A DNA stretch of 64,000 nucleotides, from contig NZ_BAAFZV010000001.1 of assembly GCF_045866565.1 (NCBI RefSeq), positions 682,001 to 746,000 of the forward strand, given 5' to 3'. Of the stretch, positions 25,368 through 33,772 are shown one piece after another. The stretch is from Cognatilysobacter claricitrinus (GTDB lineage Bacteria > Pseudomonadota > Gammaproteobacteria > Xanthomonadales > Xanthomonadaceae). The notes below the pieces were generated by a model, which was not told where the DNA came from, ran no database searches, and was given only the letters and a program-made list of their open reading frames with translations. The position numbers were made by a program, and so were the translations under genes. Positions within the stretch are counted from its first letter, which is position 1. Every line of letters starts with the position of its first letter.

Positions 25368-26113
25368 TGCTCGCGACGACGATCCGCACGCTCGGCCAGG
25401 CCGGGATCTTCTCGTTCTCGGTGCTGCGCGCGAGCCGCCCGACCGGCGACTTCCTGCGCGAACTGGTGCGCGAGATCTACAAGATCGGCGCGCGCTCGCT
25501 GCCGATCATCTCGGTGGGCGGCGCCTTCGTCGGGCTGTCGCTGACGCTGCTCGGCTACAAGGCGCTGACCACCTACGGCGCCGCCAACCAGGTCAGTGCG
25601 CTGCTCGGCCTCGGCATGTACCGCGAGCTCGCGCCGGTGCTGACCGCACTCCTGTTCATCGGCCGCGCCGGCAGTTCCATCGCCGCCGAACTCGGGCTGA
25701 TGCGCGCGACCGACCAGATCACCGCACTCGGCCTGATGGGCATCGATCCGGTCGGCAAGGCCGTCGCGCCGCGCTTCTGGGCGGCGGTGCTGAGCGTGCC
25801 GCTGCTGACCGGCTTCTTCTGCGCGGCTGGCATCCTCGCCAGCTATCTCGAAGCCGTGCACGTGATCGGTCTCGAGGCCGGCCCGTTCTGGCAGGTGATG
25901 CGCGACGCCGTCGACTTCCACGACGACTTCCTCGTGGCACTTGAGAAAGCGGCGGTGTTCGGCGCGATTTCCGCATGGGTCGCCGCGTTCGTCGGCTACC
26001 ACGCCGAGCCGACGATCGAAGGCACCTCGCTCGCAACCACGCGCGCTGTCGTCAATGCCTCGCTGCTGGTGCTGATGTTCAACTTCGTGCTGTCGGCGCT
26101 GCTTTTCAGATAA
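25367..26113 (+). CDS. mlaE: Phospholipid ABC transporter permease MlaE
   Basis: MlaE is the integral membrane subunit of the phospholipid transporter. The 248-residue protein has an amphipathic N-terminal helix, then about five membrane segments, with family segments GAFVGLSLTLLGYKAL, YRELAPVLTALLFIGRAGSSIAAELG and the coupling-helix region ATDQITALGLMGIDPV. The start overlaps the mlaF stop by one base. The stop is 61 bases before mlaD. Everything is typical of the family and no residues look broken. Confidence 0.94.
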   Translation: MLATTIRTLGQAGIFSFSVLRASRPTGDFLRELVREIYKIGARSLPIISVGGAFVGLSLTLLGYKALTTYGAANQVSALLGLGMYRELAPVLTALLFIGRAGSSIAAELGLMRATDQITALGLMGIDPVGKAVAPRFWAAVLSVPLLTGFFCAAGILASYLEAVHVIGLEAGPFWQVMRDAVDFHDDFLVALEKAAVFGAISAWVAAFVGYHAEPTIEGTSLATTRAVVNASLLVLMFNFVLSALLFR

Positions 26114-26174
26114 GCGCCAACGCCGCCCTTGAATCCGGCGCGAAGCGCGCCACGTAACGTCGGGAACCCGTCCA

Positions 26175-26678
26175 ATGCGCAGTCCACGAATCGAATTCGC
26201 CGTCGGCGCCTTCCTGCTGCTCGCGCTGGCGACACTGCTGGTGCTCGCGATCGCATCGACCAACGGCCGTTGGGGCGGCCGCGGCGACACCTACCCGATC
26301 AAGGCGCGGTTCACCGCGATCGGTGCGCTGCGTCCCAATGCGCCAGTGAAGATCGGTGGGGTGAACATCGGGCAGGTGGCCGACATTCAGCTCGACCCCG
26401 CAAAATTCGACGCCGTCGTAACCCTTTCCATAGACGGCAAGTACAAGGACCTGCCGTCCGACACCGCCGCCGGCATCTTCACGAACGGCCTGCTGGGCGA
26501 AAGCTACGTGGGCCTGACGCCGGGCGGCGACCCGACGCCGCTCAAACCCGGCGACGAGCTCTACCTCACGCAACCCGCCGTCGACCTGATCCAGCTCGTC
26601 GGCAAGTACATGTTCAGCGGCGCGGGCAAGTCCGATGCCGCCAGCGACAGCGGCCCGGATGCCGCACCCAAGGAGTAA
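26175..26678 (+). CDS. mlaD: MCE-domain lipid-binding subunit MlaD
   Basis: MlaD forms a hexameric ring in the periplasm that passes phospholipids to or from MlaE. The 167-residue protein has a single N-terminal membrane helix (AVGAFLLLALATLLVLAIAS) followed by an MCE domain with YPIKARFTAIGALRPNAPVK and IGGVNIGQVADI. The pore-loop stretch LLGESYVGLTPGGDP is present. The C-terminal helix is short and ends in an Asp/Ser-rich tail. It sits four bases before mlaC. Anchored in the inner membrane, it faces the shuttle protein MlaC. Confidence 0.93.
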   Translation: MRSPRIEFAVGAFLLLALATLLVLAIASTNGRWGGRGDTYPIKARFTAIGALRPNAPVKIGGVNIGQVADIQLDPAKFDAVVTLSIDGKYKDLPSDTAAGIFTNGLLGESYVGLTPGGDPTPLKPGDELYLTQPAVDLIQLVGKYMFSGAGKSDAASDSGPDAAPKE

Positions 26679-26681
26679 GCC

Positions 26682-27329
26682 ATGAAGCGCACCGCCCTTT
26701 CTGTCCTGCTGTCCACCGCGTTCCTCGCCGCGCCCATCGCGATGGCCACCGCCGCGCCGCCGGCCGCCACGCAGCAGCTCGGCACGCCGTCGCGCCTTGT
26801 GCTCGATAACAGCACGCGCATCCTCACCACGCTGGAAACGCGCCGCGCGGAATTCAGCAAGAACCGCGGTGCGCTCAAGCAGTTCGTGTCCAGCGAGTTC
26901 AACCAGATGTTCGACCGCGACTACGCGGCGCGCCTGGTGCTGGGCGCGCACGGTCGCGGCGCGCCCGATGCCGACGTCAAGCTGTTCGCCGACGCGCTCA
27001 GCGAGAACCTGATGCAGCGCTATGGCTCGTCGCTGCTCGACTTCAACACGCGCCTGACGGTGAAGGTGAAGTCCGAGACCAGCGTCGCCAACGGCAAGGC
27101 CACGCGCGTGTCGACGCAGATGCTGCGCCAGGGCGGCGAGCCGATCCCGGTCGACTACCTGATGCACCAGGTCAACGGCCAGTGGAAGGTGTTCGACGTG
27201 CTGGTCGAAGGCGTGAGCTTCGTGCAGACCTTCCGCAGCCAGTTCGACGGCCCGCTGTCGCGCGCGCCGATCGCGCAGGTCGCCGCCGAACTCAAGGCCG
27301 GCAAGCTGCAGGCGCAGGCCCAGCGATGA
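26682..27329 (+). CDS. mlaC: Periplasmic phospholipid shuttle MlaC
   Basis: MlaC carries phospholipid across the periplasm between MlaA-porin at the outer membrane and MlaFEDB at the inner membrane. The 215-residue protein has a signal peptide ending near AMATAAPP, then the MlaC/Ttg2D domain with FDRDYAARLVLGAHGRGA, FADALSENLMQRYGSSLLDF and PIPVDYLMHQVNGQWKVFDVL. It begins three bases after the mlaD stop, with an AAGGAG ribosome binding site inside the mlaD end. Its stop overlaps the mlaB start in ATGA. Length and motifs are normal. Confidence 0.93.
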   Translation: MKRTALSVLLSTAFLAAPIAMATAAPPAATQQLGTPSRLVLDNSTRILTTLETRRAEFSKNRGALKQFVSSEFNQMFDRDYAARLVLGAHGRGAPDADVKLFADALSENLMQRYGSSLLDFNTRLTVKVKSETSVANGKATRVSTQMLRQGGEPIPVDYLMHQVNGQWKVFDVLVEGVSFVQTFRSQFDGPLSRAPIAQVAAELKAGKLQAQAQR

Positions 27330-27601
27330 GCGACGTGCGCGTCCGCCGCGACGGCGACGTGCTGCACCTCGACGGCCGCCTCGACCGGGCGGCCGTCGCG
27401 TCGACATGGCGCGCGCTGCAGGCCCAACGGGCCGGTGCGCGTCGCGTCGATCTTTCCGGCGTGCACTCGGTGGACAGCGCCGGCCTCGCGCTGCTCGCCG
27501 AACTCGCGGCGTCCGGCCTCGCCATCGACGGCGAACCGGCCGGCCTGGGCGAGCTGCGCGCCGCGTATCGCCTCGATGGATCGCTGGGTTTCGCCGCCTG
27601 A
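27326..27601 (+). CDS. mlaB: STAS-domain protein MlaB
   Basis: MlaB is the small cytoplasmic STAS subunit that binds MlaF and is needed for its activity. This 91-residue protein has the STAS core pattern VLHLDGRLDRAAVASTW and RRVDLSGVHSVDSAGLALLAEL, in which VDSAG matches the helix-2 start that contacts the ATPase. It has no membrane segment. The ATG overlaps the mlaC stop by four bases. Sequence divergence in STAS proteins is high, so the identification leans on the operon position as well as the fold pattern. Confidence 0.88.
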   Translation: MSDVRVRRDGDVLHLDGRLDRAAVASTWRALQAQRAGARRVDLSGVHSVDSAGLALLAELAASGLAIDGEPAGLGELRAAYRLDGSLGFAA

Positions 27602-27627
27602 CGGAACGTCCGTCGCGTCGCCCCCGC

Positions 27628-27633
27628 TAAAAT
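27628..27633 (+). promoter_or_regulatory. -10-like hexamer for leaderless mlaA
   Basis: TAAAAT ends six bases before the ATG at 27640 in an otherwise GC-rich stretch. A start point at the usual distance would fall on or next to the ATG, so mlaA is probably transcribed separately from mlaFEDCB as a leaderless mRNA. A small inverted repeat, ACGGA/TCCGT, lies just upstream (27601-27613). Confidence 0.45.
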
Positions 27634-27639
27634 GACCGC

Positions 27640-28812
27640 ATGACCCTTCCCGCCGCCCCTCGCCGCGCCCGTCGCACGGGTGTCCCGGCCCGGTCGTTGC
27701 TCGCGCTTGCCCTCTTCGCCGCGACCGCCCCCGCGTGGGCGCAGGACGCCGCGACGTCGGCGCCCGCCAGCGAGGCGGCCGCGCCGCAGACCGACGCGAC
27801 CGTTCCGCCGCCTGCCGATGCACCGGCCGCTGCTACGAACGCGCCGAGCTCGCCGCAGACGCCGCCCACTGTGGATGCGGCCGTGCCGCCGGCCACGGAT
27901 GCGCCGCAGGACACAACCACCAGCGAAACGACCGGCACCACCGATGCGCCGGTGCCCGACGTGGCAGTCGATGCCGCGGTCCCGCCGGCAGCCAGTGCGC
28001 CGCCGCCCACCGGCGATGCCGCTGCGACCACTGAAACCACGGCCACAGACGCCAACGCCACCAGTGCCGAAGGCGACTTCGATGCGCTGTACGGCCCGAC
28101 CGGCGGCACGAACGTCGAGCGCGGCGTCGCCGGCGTGATCTGGGACCCGTGGGAGCCGTACAACCGCAAGATGCACCGCCTCAACAACGCGGTCGACAAG
28201 TACGCCGCGCATCCACTCGCGCGCGCCTATGTCGCCGTCGTGCCACGCCCGGTGCGCAGCGGTGTCAGCAATTTCTTCAGCAACCTCGGCCAGCCGATCA
28301 CCGCGATCAATGCGCTGCTGCAGGGCAAGCCCAAGCTCGCCGCGCACGCGCTCGGCCGGTTCGTCATGAATTCGACGCTCGGCATCGGCGGCGTGTTCGA
28401 TCCCGCCACCGACGCCAAGCTCGAGAACGGCAACGAGGATTTCGGGCAGACGCTCGGTGTCTGGGGTTGGAAGCGTTCGCGCTATTTCGAGCTGCCGCTG
28501 TTCGGCCCGCGCACCGTGCGCGACATCGTCGGCATGGTCGGCGACGCCCCGCTGTCGCCGATGCGCGGCATGGAAGAAGACAAGGTCCGCATTCCGCTGC
28601 AGGGCCTGCAGCTGGTCGACCTGCGCGCGCAGCTGATGTCCACCGATGCGCTGCGCGAAGGCGTGCAGGACGACTACACGCTGGTGCGCGATGCGTGGAT
28701 GCAGCGCCGCATGTACCAGATCAACGGCGAGGCCGGCGAAAACCTGCCGGAGTACCTGCGCGACGCGCCGATCGTTCCGGTCAACGCGATGCCGGTGCGG
28801 CCGGGGAATTGA
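27640..28812 (+). CDS. mlaA: MlaA/VacJ outer-membrane lipid-asymmetry protein, non-lipoprotein form with long extension
   Basis: MlaA sits in the outer membrane and removes misplaced phospholipid from the outer leaflet, handing it to MlaC. The MlaA domain starts near residue 168 with DPWEPYNRKMHRLN and includes NFFSNLGQPITAINALLQGK, RFVMNSTLGIGGVFDPA and FGQTLGVWGW. The 390-residue protein is about 130 residues longer than E. coli MlaA. The extra part, about 36-140, is a low-complexity Ala/Pro/Thr/Asp region. The signal peptide appears to end AWAQD (signal peptidase I type), and no lipobox cysteine is present, so unlike E. coli MlaA it is probably not lipidated. It follows mlaB after 38 bases with its own -10 element. 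Confidence 0.92.
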   Translation: MTLPAAPRRARRTGVPARSLLALALFAATAPAWAQDAATSAPASEAAAPQTDATVPPPADAPAAATNAPSSPQTPPTVDAAVPPATDAPQDTTTSETTGTTDAPVPDVAVDAAVPPAASAPPPTGDAAATTETTATDANATSAEGDFDALYGPTGGTNVERGVAGVIWDPWEPYNRKMHRLNNAVDKYAAHPLARAYVAVVPRPVRSGVSNFFSNLGQPITAINALLQGKPKLAAHALGRFVMNSTLGIGGVFDPATDAKLENGNEDFGQTLGVWGWKRSRYFELPLFGPRTVRDIVGMVGDAPLSPMRGMEEDKVRIPLQGLQLVDLRAQLMSTDALREGVQDDYTLVRDAWMQRRMYQINGEAGENLPEYLRDAPIVPVNAMPVRPGN

Positions 28813-28821
28813 TCGCCTGGA

Positions 28822-28845
28822 CGCGGCGCACGATCTAGCGCCGCG
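28822..28845. terminator. Hairpin between convergent mlaA and rmuC
   Basis: CGCGGCGC (28822-28829) and GCGCCGCG (28838-28845) make an 8-bp stem with an 8-base loop in the 66-base gap between convergent genes. There is no T-run on the plus strand. It is a candidate shared terminator. Confidence 0.4.
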
Positions 28846-28878
28846 CCGCCCCTCGATTCATCGCGTAATTGGCCTGAC

Positions 28879-30423
28879 TCAGGTCTCGTGACGCGTCGTG
28901 GTGTCGGGCGCGTCGAGTAACAGGCTGTCGTCGTCCGCCTGCAGTTCAGGATGCAAGGTCTTCTTGCCGCGCGCGCCGAGTTCGGCCAGCTTGCGTGCAC
29001 GCGGCAGCACGGCCTGCGTTGAATCGCTGAGGCGATTGCGCGCGTCGCGGAACGTTTTCGTCGCCTGCTCGAGCTTGACTCCGACGCCGTCGAACTCGGC
29101 CAGGAACGCGCCCAGCGCGTCGAGCAGCAGGCCGCCCGCTTCGCCGATCTTCTGCGCCTGCTTCTGCAGCTTGTCGCGGGCCCACAGGCGGTCGACCACG
29201 CGCAGCACCGCCATCAACGTATTCGGTGATGCGAACACCACGCGGCGTTCGAACGCGAACGACTGCAGCGCATCGTCGGCGCCGAGCGCAGCCGACAGCG
29301 CGCCTTCGATCGGCACGAACAGCACGGTGGTGTCGAGCGCGCTGTCGCCGATCGCCTTCGGATAGTCCCGGTCGGCGAGGTCCTTGACGTGCTGGCGCAG
29401 CGCGACGGCATGGCGACGCATGGCGTCGTGCTGCACGTCGGGCGCGTCGGCGTTCATCGCGTCCTGCCACGCGATCAGGTTGACCTTGCTGTCGATGACG
29501 ATGCGGCGATCGTCGGGCAGGCGCACCACGATGTCGGGCCGCAGCACGCGGCCTTCGTCATCGCTTCCGGTCTGCTGGCGCTCGTAGTGCACGCCGGCCT
29601 CGAGACCCGAACTGCGCAGCACGTTCTCGAGCATCAACTCGCCCCAGTCGCCGCGCACCTTGGCGTTGCCGCGCAGCGCACGGGTCAGCTGGTCGGCCTT
29701 CGCCGCCATGTTCTCGTTGAGGCTGTGCAGCTTCTCGACCGCGCCGGCCAGCTTGGCGCGCTCGACCGCTTCCTCGCCGTACACGGTGTCCACGCGCTGG
29801 CGGAACTGGTGCAGCTGTTCGGCGAACGGCTTGAGCAGCGTTTCGATGTCGGCCTTGGACTGGCCGGTGGCCGTTTTTACGTTCTTTTCGAACAGTTCGC
29901 CGCGTTCGGCGAACACCTTGCCGGCCATCTGCGCGAACGTATCCGACAACCTGAGCTGCGCCTGTTCGACGAACGCACGCATCTCGTCCGCCTTGTGTTC
30001 GGCATGACGCAGGTTTTCGACCGCCTGCGCATGCTGGTGCGACAACCGGTCGCGTTCGGCGCGCAGCGCGGCAATCTCGTGCTGCGCGCGCTCGAGCGAG
30101 GCGGCGCGGTCATCGAGCGCGGAGCGCGCGGTACCGGCATCGATCGCGGCCTGCTCGGCGCGTGCACGTGTTTCATCGAGCGCGACGCGCAGGCGTTCGG
30201 CTTCCGCCAGCACACGCGCATGCGCGTCCGCGGTCGCGCGCAGGCCGCCCAGCGCCTCGCCGTCGGCGCGTGCACGCTCGCGTGCATCGGCGAGTTCAGC
30301 GGCCAGGAAATCGCGTTCGGCGGCGATGCGTGGGTCGCCGCCACGCTGGCGCAGTGTGAGCGCGCCGATCACCACCGCGGCGAGCGCGATGAGGGCGGCG
30401 ACGAGAGCGACGATCGAGGTCAC
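28879..30423 (-). CDS. rmuC: DNA recombination protein RmuC
   Basis: RmuC proteins limit recombination at inverted repeats in E. coli and carry a restriction-nuclease-like fold. The 514-residue protein has one N-terminal membrane helix (IVALVAALIALAAVVIGALTL), a coiled coil from about 30 to 180 rich in Glu/Arg/Ala, and the RmuC domain with GNAKVRGDWGELMLENVLR, RPDIVVRLPDDRRIVIDSKVNL and LFVPIEGALSAAL. The D-x-K-like IDSKV motif fits the nuclease fold. The start is a GTG preceded by AGGAATC at good spacing. The C-terminal tail after about 470 is charged. It is a single gene, convergent with mlaA. Confidence 0.92.
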   Translation of the reverse strand: MTSIVALVAALIALAAVVIGALTLRQRGGDPRIAAERDFLAAELADARERARADGEALGGLRATADAHARVLAEAERLRVALDETRARAEQAAIDAGTARSALDDRAASLERAQHEIAALRAERDRLSHQHAQAVENLRHAEHKADEMRAFVEQAQLRLSDTFAQMAGKVFAERGELFEKNVKTATGQSKADIETLLKPFAEQLHQFRQRVDTVYGEEAVERAKLAGAVEKLHSLNENMAAKADQLTRALRGNAKVRGDWGELMLENVLRSSGLEAGVHYERQQTGSDDEGRVLRPDIVVRLPDDRRIVIDSKVNLIAWQDAMNADAPDVQHDAMRRHAVALRQHVKDLADRDYPKAIGDSALDTTVLFVPIEGALSAALGADDALQSFAFERRVVFASPNTLMAVLRVVDRLWARDKLQKQAQKIGEAGGLLLDALGAFLAEFDGVGVKLEQATKTFRDARNRLSDSTQAVLPRARKLAELGARGKKTLHPELQADDDSLLLDAPDTTTRHET

Positions 30424-30496
30424 GGGCGATTCCTGCAGCTGACGGCGACGACACAGTAGACCGGCGACGGTCTCATGCGCTGCGATCCTCGCCTGT

Positions 30497-31663
30497 TCAG
30501 TCGAGCACGCGGCAGAACACCGCCTTCAGATAGCGCGATTCCTGCACGCTCGCCAGCACCGGATGGTCGGCGCCAGCGCCCGATACGCGGAGGATCTGCA
30601 CGGTGCGGTTCGCGTAGAACGCGGCGCGGCGGAGCATGTCGAGGAACTGCTCCTCGCTGACCAGGCCGGTGCACGAGAACGTCGCCAGCAAGCCGCCGGG
30701 CTTGGTCACGCCCAGCGCGAGCTTGTTCATGTCGAGGTATTTCTTCAGCGCCGGGATCACCTGTTCGCGATCGCGCGTCATCTTCGCGGGGTCGAGGATC
30801 ACCACGTCATACGCATCGCCACGATTTCCGGCGTCGCGCAGCCATGGGAAGATGTCGGCCTGCACGAACTTGATGCGCTGGTCGTTGAGCTTGGCGTTGC
30901 CCTTGGCGATGTCCAGCACCGCATCGTCGATGTCGACGCCGGTGACTTCGCTCGCGCCACGCACCGCCGCGTACACGCCGAAGCCGCCGGTGTTGCAGCA
31001 GAGGTCGAGTACCGTCTTGCCGTGCACGTGCTGGCTCAGCCACTGGCGGTTCTCGCGCTGGTCGGCGAAGAAGCCGGTCTTGTGTGCGCCCGACGGATCG
31101 GCGCGGAAGCGGATGCCGTTCTCGGTGATGATCGCGGCCGGCACCGCGGACTGCACGCGGAAGTCGAAGCTCTCCTGCTTCTGCACGTGCTCGTCGGCGA
31201 AGCTGAAGAAGCGGCAGCCGGGAAACTGCTCGGCAAGCGCGGAATAGATCCACTCGCGATGGCGGAACATGCCGGCCGAGAAGAATTCGACCACGAGGAG
31301 GTCGGCATAGCGATCGACGACCAGGCCGGACAGGCCATCGCCTTCGCTGTGCACGACGCGCCAGGCATCCGACACGTCGTCGAGCTTCAGGACGTCGCGA
31401 CGAAGCGACACCGCCGCCGCGATCTTGCGATGGAACCAGGCTTCGTCGACGACGACGTTGCGATCGGTTTCGAGGATGCGCACGGCGATGCGCGAATGCC
31501 CGTTGTAGAAGCCGCGGCCGATCCATTCGCCGTCGACGCCGATGACGTCGACGATGGCGCCGGGCTTGGGCCGCTGCGCCGGCTTCTCGACCAGGCGCTG
31601 GAAGATCCACGGATGCGTGGACTTCCACGCGTTCTTGAGGTGTACGACGGGCAGCTCGTTCAT
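30497..31663 (-). CDS. rlmI: 23S rRNA m5C methyltransferase RlmI
   Basis: RlmI-type enzymes methylate a cytosine in 23S rRNA (C1962 in E. coli). The 388-residue protein has an N-terminal PUA domain (about 1-80, with STHPWIFQRLVEKP), a middle domain, and a Rossmann methyltransferase domain with the SAM motif VLDLCCNTGGFGVYAA, VDIDDAVLDIAKGNAKL, and VVILDPAKMTRD where E. coli-like members have DPPK; the catalytic Cys is in LATFSCTGLV. The ATG at 31663 is preceded at six bases by TACAAT, suggesting a leaderless message. It is divergent from the rhomboid gene. Confidence 0.9.
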   Translation of the reverse strand: MNELPVVHLKNAWKSTHPWIFQRLVEKPAQRPKPGAIVDVIGVDGEWIGRGFYNGHSRIAVRILETDRNVVVDEAWFHRKIAAAVSLRRDVLKLDDVSDAWRVVHSEGDGLSGLVVDRYADLLVVEFFSAGMFRHREWIYSALAEQFPGCRFFSFADEHVQKQESFDFRVQSAVPAAIITENGIRFRADPSGAHKTGFFADQRENRQWLSQHVHGKTVLDLCCNTGGFGVYAAVRGASEVTGVDIDDAVLDIAKGNAKLNDQRIKFVQADIFPWLRDAGNRGDAYDVVILDPAKMTRDREQVIPALKKYLDMNKLALGVTKPGGLLATFSCTGLVSEEQFLDMLRRAAFYANRTVQILRVSGAGADHPVLASVQESRYLKAVFCRVLD

Positions 31664-31669
31664 CCGCCT

Positions 31670-31675
31670 ATTGTA
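31670..31675 (-). promoter_or_regulatory. -10-like hexamer for leaderless rlmI
   Basis: TACAAT on the minus strand ends six bases (AGGCGG) before the ATG at 31663. AGGCGG touches the ATG and so cannot work as a normally spaced ribosome binding site. Confidence 0.45.
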
Positions 31676-31820
31676 GGTGGCGCGGCGTTGCGGCCCGGCC
31701 GAACTCGTCACGGTGGTGACTTGACGCGGTCGTGGGTCGCGCGATCGACGCCACAGCGTTCCACTGCCGCCACCGGGTAGCGGCCTTGCAATCGTCCGGC
31801 CACGGCGCCACGTCCATCGA

Positions 31821-32540
31821 ATGCACCTGCACACGCCCGCGATGCCGACCGACCCCGCGCAGCAACGCCAGCTCGACCGGCGGCGCTGGCGTCGGGCCTT
31901 CAACCTGTCGCTGGCCGGCGTGCTCGCTTTACTGGCGATCTATTCGGCGCAGTCGACTTTCGACGTCAGCGTGTGGTCGGTGCGGCCGCACGAGATCGAC
32001 GGCCTGCGCGGCATCGCGACCGCGCCGCTGCTGCACGGCTCGGTCGAACACGTCGCCAGCAATGCGATCGGCCTGCTCGCGCTCGGCACGCTCACCATCG
32101 CGCAGTACCCGCGCGCGCTGCTGCGCACCGTGCCGCTGGCGTGGATCGGGTCGGGCCTGGCGGCGTGGTGGCTGGGCAGCGCGGGTTCGGCGCACCTGGG
32201 CGCGAGCGGCGTGATCAACGGCCTGCTGTTCATGGTGCTCACGCTGGGCGTGGTGCGCCGCGATCGGCCCGCGGTCGCCGCGGCGATGCTCGGGCTCACG
32301 CTGTTCGGCGGCATGTTGCTGTCAGTACTGCCGCACGAGGCCGGCGTGTCGTGGCAGTCGCATCTCGGCGGTGCGATCGGCGGCGTGCTCGGCGGGCTGT
32401 GGGGACGCAACGCCGATCCGCTGCCGCCGCGCGTGCGCTACAGCTGGGAAGACGAGGACGAGGACGCCGCCGACATCGCGGCGATGGACTCGCCTGTCGA
32501 CAACGTGCACCGCGACGCGTCGCGCCTCAGCCTGGGCTGA
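31821..32540 (+). CDS. Rhomboid-family intramembrane serine protease
   Basis: Rhomboids cut membrane proteins within or near their transmembrane helices. This 239-residue protein has about six hydrophobic helices, the catalytic serine in GASG (Ser129) and the catalytic histidine in QSHLGGAIGG (His181). The LHGSVEHVASN segment matches the H-x-x-x-N motif that stabilises the oxyanion. A hydrophilic C-terminal tail rich in Asp/Glu follows the last helix. The first ATG at 31821 and one at 31842 are both possible; neither has a good ribosome binding site. Its stop directly abuts the ubiA stop on the other strand, with no bases between. Substrates are unknown. Confidence 0.88.
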   Translation: MHLHTPAMPTDPAQQRQLDRRRWRRAFNLSLAGVLALLAIYSAQSTFDVSVWSVRPHEIDGLRGIATAPLLHGSVEHVASNAIGLLALGTLTIAQYPRALLRTVPLAWIGSGLAAWWLGSAGSAHLGASGVINGLLFMVLTLGVVRRDRPAVAAAMLGLTLFGGMLLSVLPHEAGVSWQSHLGGAIGGVLGGLWGRNADPLPPRVRYSWEDEDEDAADIAAMDSPVDNVHRDASRLSLG

Positions 32541-33437
32541 TCAGCGCGACGCGAGATCCAGCGCGAGCCCGGCGAACACGGCCAGCCCGACCCAGTGGTT
32601 GTGAAGGAACGCGCGGAAGCACGCCGCGCGTTCGCGGGTTCGCGCGATGCGGAACTCCCACGCCACCAGGACGACAGCGACCGCCAGACCCGCGTAATAC
32701 GCCGGCCCCAGCGCCGCCAGCACGCCCACCGCCGCGAGCAACGCGAAGAACGACACGTACAGCACCGACTGCGCGACGAGATCGAAACGGCCGAACAGGA
32801 TCGCGGTCGACTTGCTGCCCATGCGCAGGTCGTCCTCGCGATCGACCATCGCGTACCAGGTGTCGTACGCCGTCGACCACACGATGTTGGCCGCGTACAG
32901 CACCCACGCCATCGTCGGCACCTCACCGCGGATCGCGGCGAACGCCATCGGGATGCCCCAGCCGAACGCCATGCCGAGATATACCTGCGGAAAATAGGTG
33001 TAGCGCTTGAGATACGGATAACTCGCCGCGAGGACCACGCCGACGAAACTCATCAGGATCGTCAGCCGGTTCATCGTGCACACCAGTGCGAACGCGACCA
33101 GCATCAACACGGCGAACACCGCCAGCGCCTCGCGGCCACGCACCGCGCCGGTCGCGAGCGGACGGTCCTTGGTGCGCTCGACATGCGGATCCAGCCAGCG
33201 GTCGGCGTAGTCGTTGATCACGCAACCGGCCGAACGCGTGAGCCAGACGCCGAGCGAGAACACGACCAGCGTCCACAGCGGCGGCAATCCGCGGGCCGCG
33301 AGCCACAGGCCCCACCAGGTCGGCCACAGCAGCAGCAACCAGCCGATCGGGCGATCGCCACGCACCAGCGCCCAGTACAGGCGCAGGCGCTCGCGCCAGC
33401 CGGTGGATTCGGTTCGGGACGGGACGGAAGCGCTCAT
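32541..33437 (-). CDS. ubiA: 4-hydroxybenzoate polyprenyltransferase UbiA
   Basis: UbiA attaches the polyprenyl tail to 4-hydroxybenzoate in ubiquinone synthesis at the inner membrane. The 298-residue protein has eight or nine helices and both Asp-rich, Mg-binding motifs: NDYADRWLD (Asn75, Asp76, Asp79, Asp83) and DREDDLRMGSKSTA (from Asp199). RTKDRPLATG and AASYPYLKRYTYFPQ are typical of the bacterial UbiA branch. The ATG at 33437 (MSASVP) gives the usual length. Ubiquinone as the product fits a respiratory gammaproteobacterium. A tRNA gene lies upstream on the other strand. Confidence 0.95.
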   Translation of the reverse strand: MSASVPSRTESTGWRERLRLYWALVRGDRPIGWLLLLWPTWWGLWLAARGLPPLWTLVVFSLGVWLTRSAGCVINDYADRWLDPHVERTKDRPLATGAVRGREALAVFAVLMLVAFALVCTMNRLTILMSFVGVVLAASYPYLKRYTYFPQVYLGMAFGWGIPMAFAAIRGEVPTMAWVLYAANIVWSTAYDTWYAMVDREDDLRMGSKSTAILFGRFDLVAQSVLYVSFFALLAAVGVLAALGPAYYAGLAVAVVLVAWEFRIARTRERAACFRAFLHNHWVGLAVFAGLALDLASR

Positions 33438-33535
33438 CGGACGGCTGCGACGCCGCGGCGCGCGGCGCATACAGGGTAGCGGCGACGGCCGGCGGCGTTC
33501 ACCCCGGGCGCGGCCCGGCGGTGCGCGAATGCGGC

Positions 33536-33541
33536 TAGAAT
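33536..33541 (+). promoter_or_regulatory. -10-like hexamer for tRNA-Arg
   Basis: TAGAAT lies 41 bases before the tRNA 5' end. No strong -35 is seen. It sits in the gap divergent from ubiA. Confidence 0.4.
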
Positions 33542-33582
33542 GCCCGTCCCGCGCGGCCTGCCGCGTGCGGTTTCGACGCAAC

Positions 33583-33659
33583 GCGCCCGTAGCTCAGCCG
33601 GATAGAGTAGTGGCTTCCGAAGCCATTGGTCGGGGGTTCGAATCCCTCCGGGCGCGCCA
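33583..33659 (+). tRNA. tRNA-Arg(CCG), CCA encoded
   Basis: A full cloverleaf can be drawn. The acceptor stem GCGCCCG (33583-33589) pairs with CGGGCGC (33649-33655), followed by the discriminator G and an encoded CCA. The D arm has TAGCTCAGCCGGATAGAG, the anticodon loop reads CTTCCGAAG with anticodon CCG (codon CGG), and the T loop has GGTTCGAATCC. Length is 77 bases. No integrase or direct repeat of the tRNA 3' end is seen nearby. Confidence 0.96.
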
Positions 33660-33772
33660 ATTCCCCGCGATCGACGTGACGGCTTCGCCCGCGTGCAAGC
33701 GGCGTGAACTCCGGCGCAACACCGACTGTGCGAGCGTCGGCGGCTATTGCCCGTCGCTGGATGCAGATGGCC

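Noticed and set aside
33583..33659. tRNA-Arg as an integration site for a genomic island
   Set aside because: No integrase, no repeat of the tRNA 3' end and no change in base composition; the flanks are ordinary chromosomal genes.
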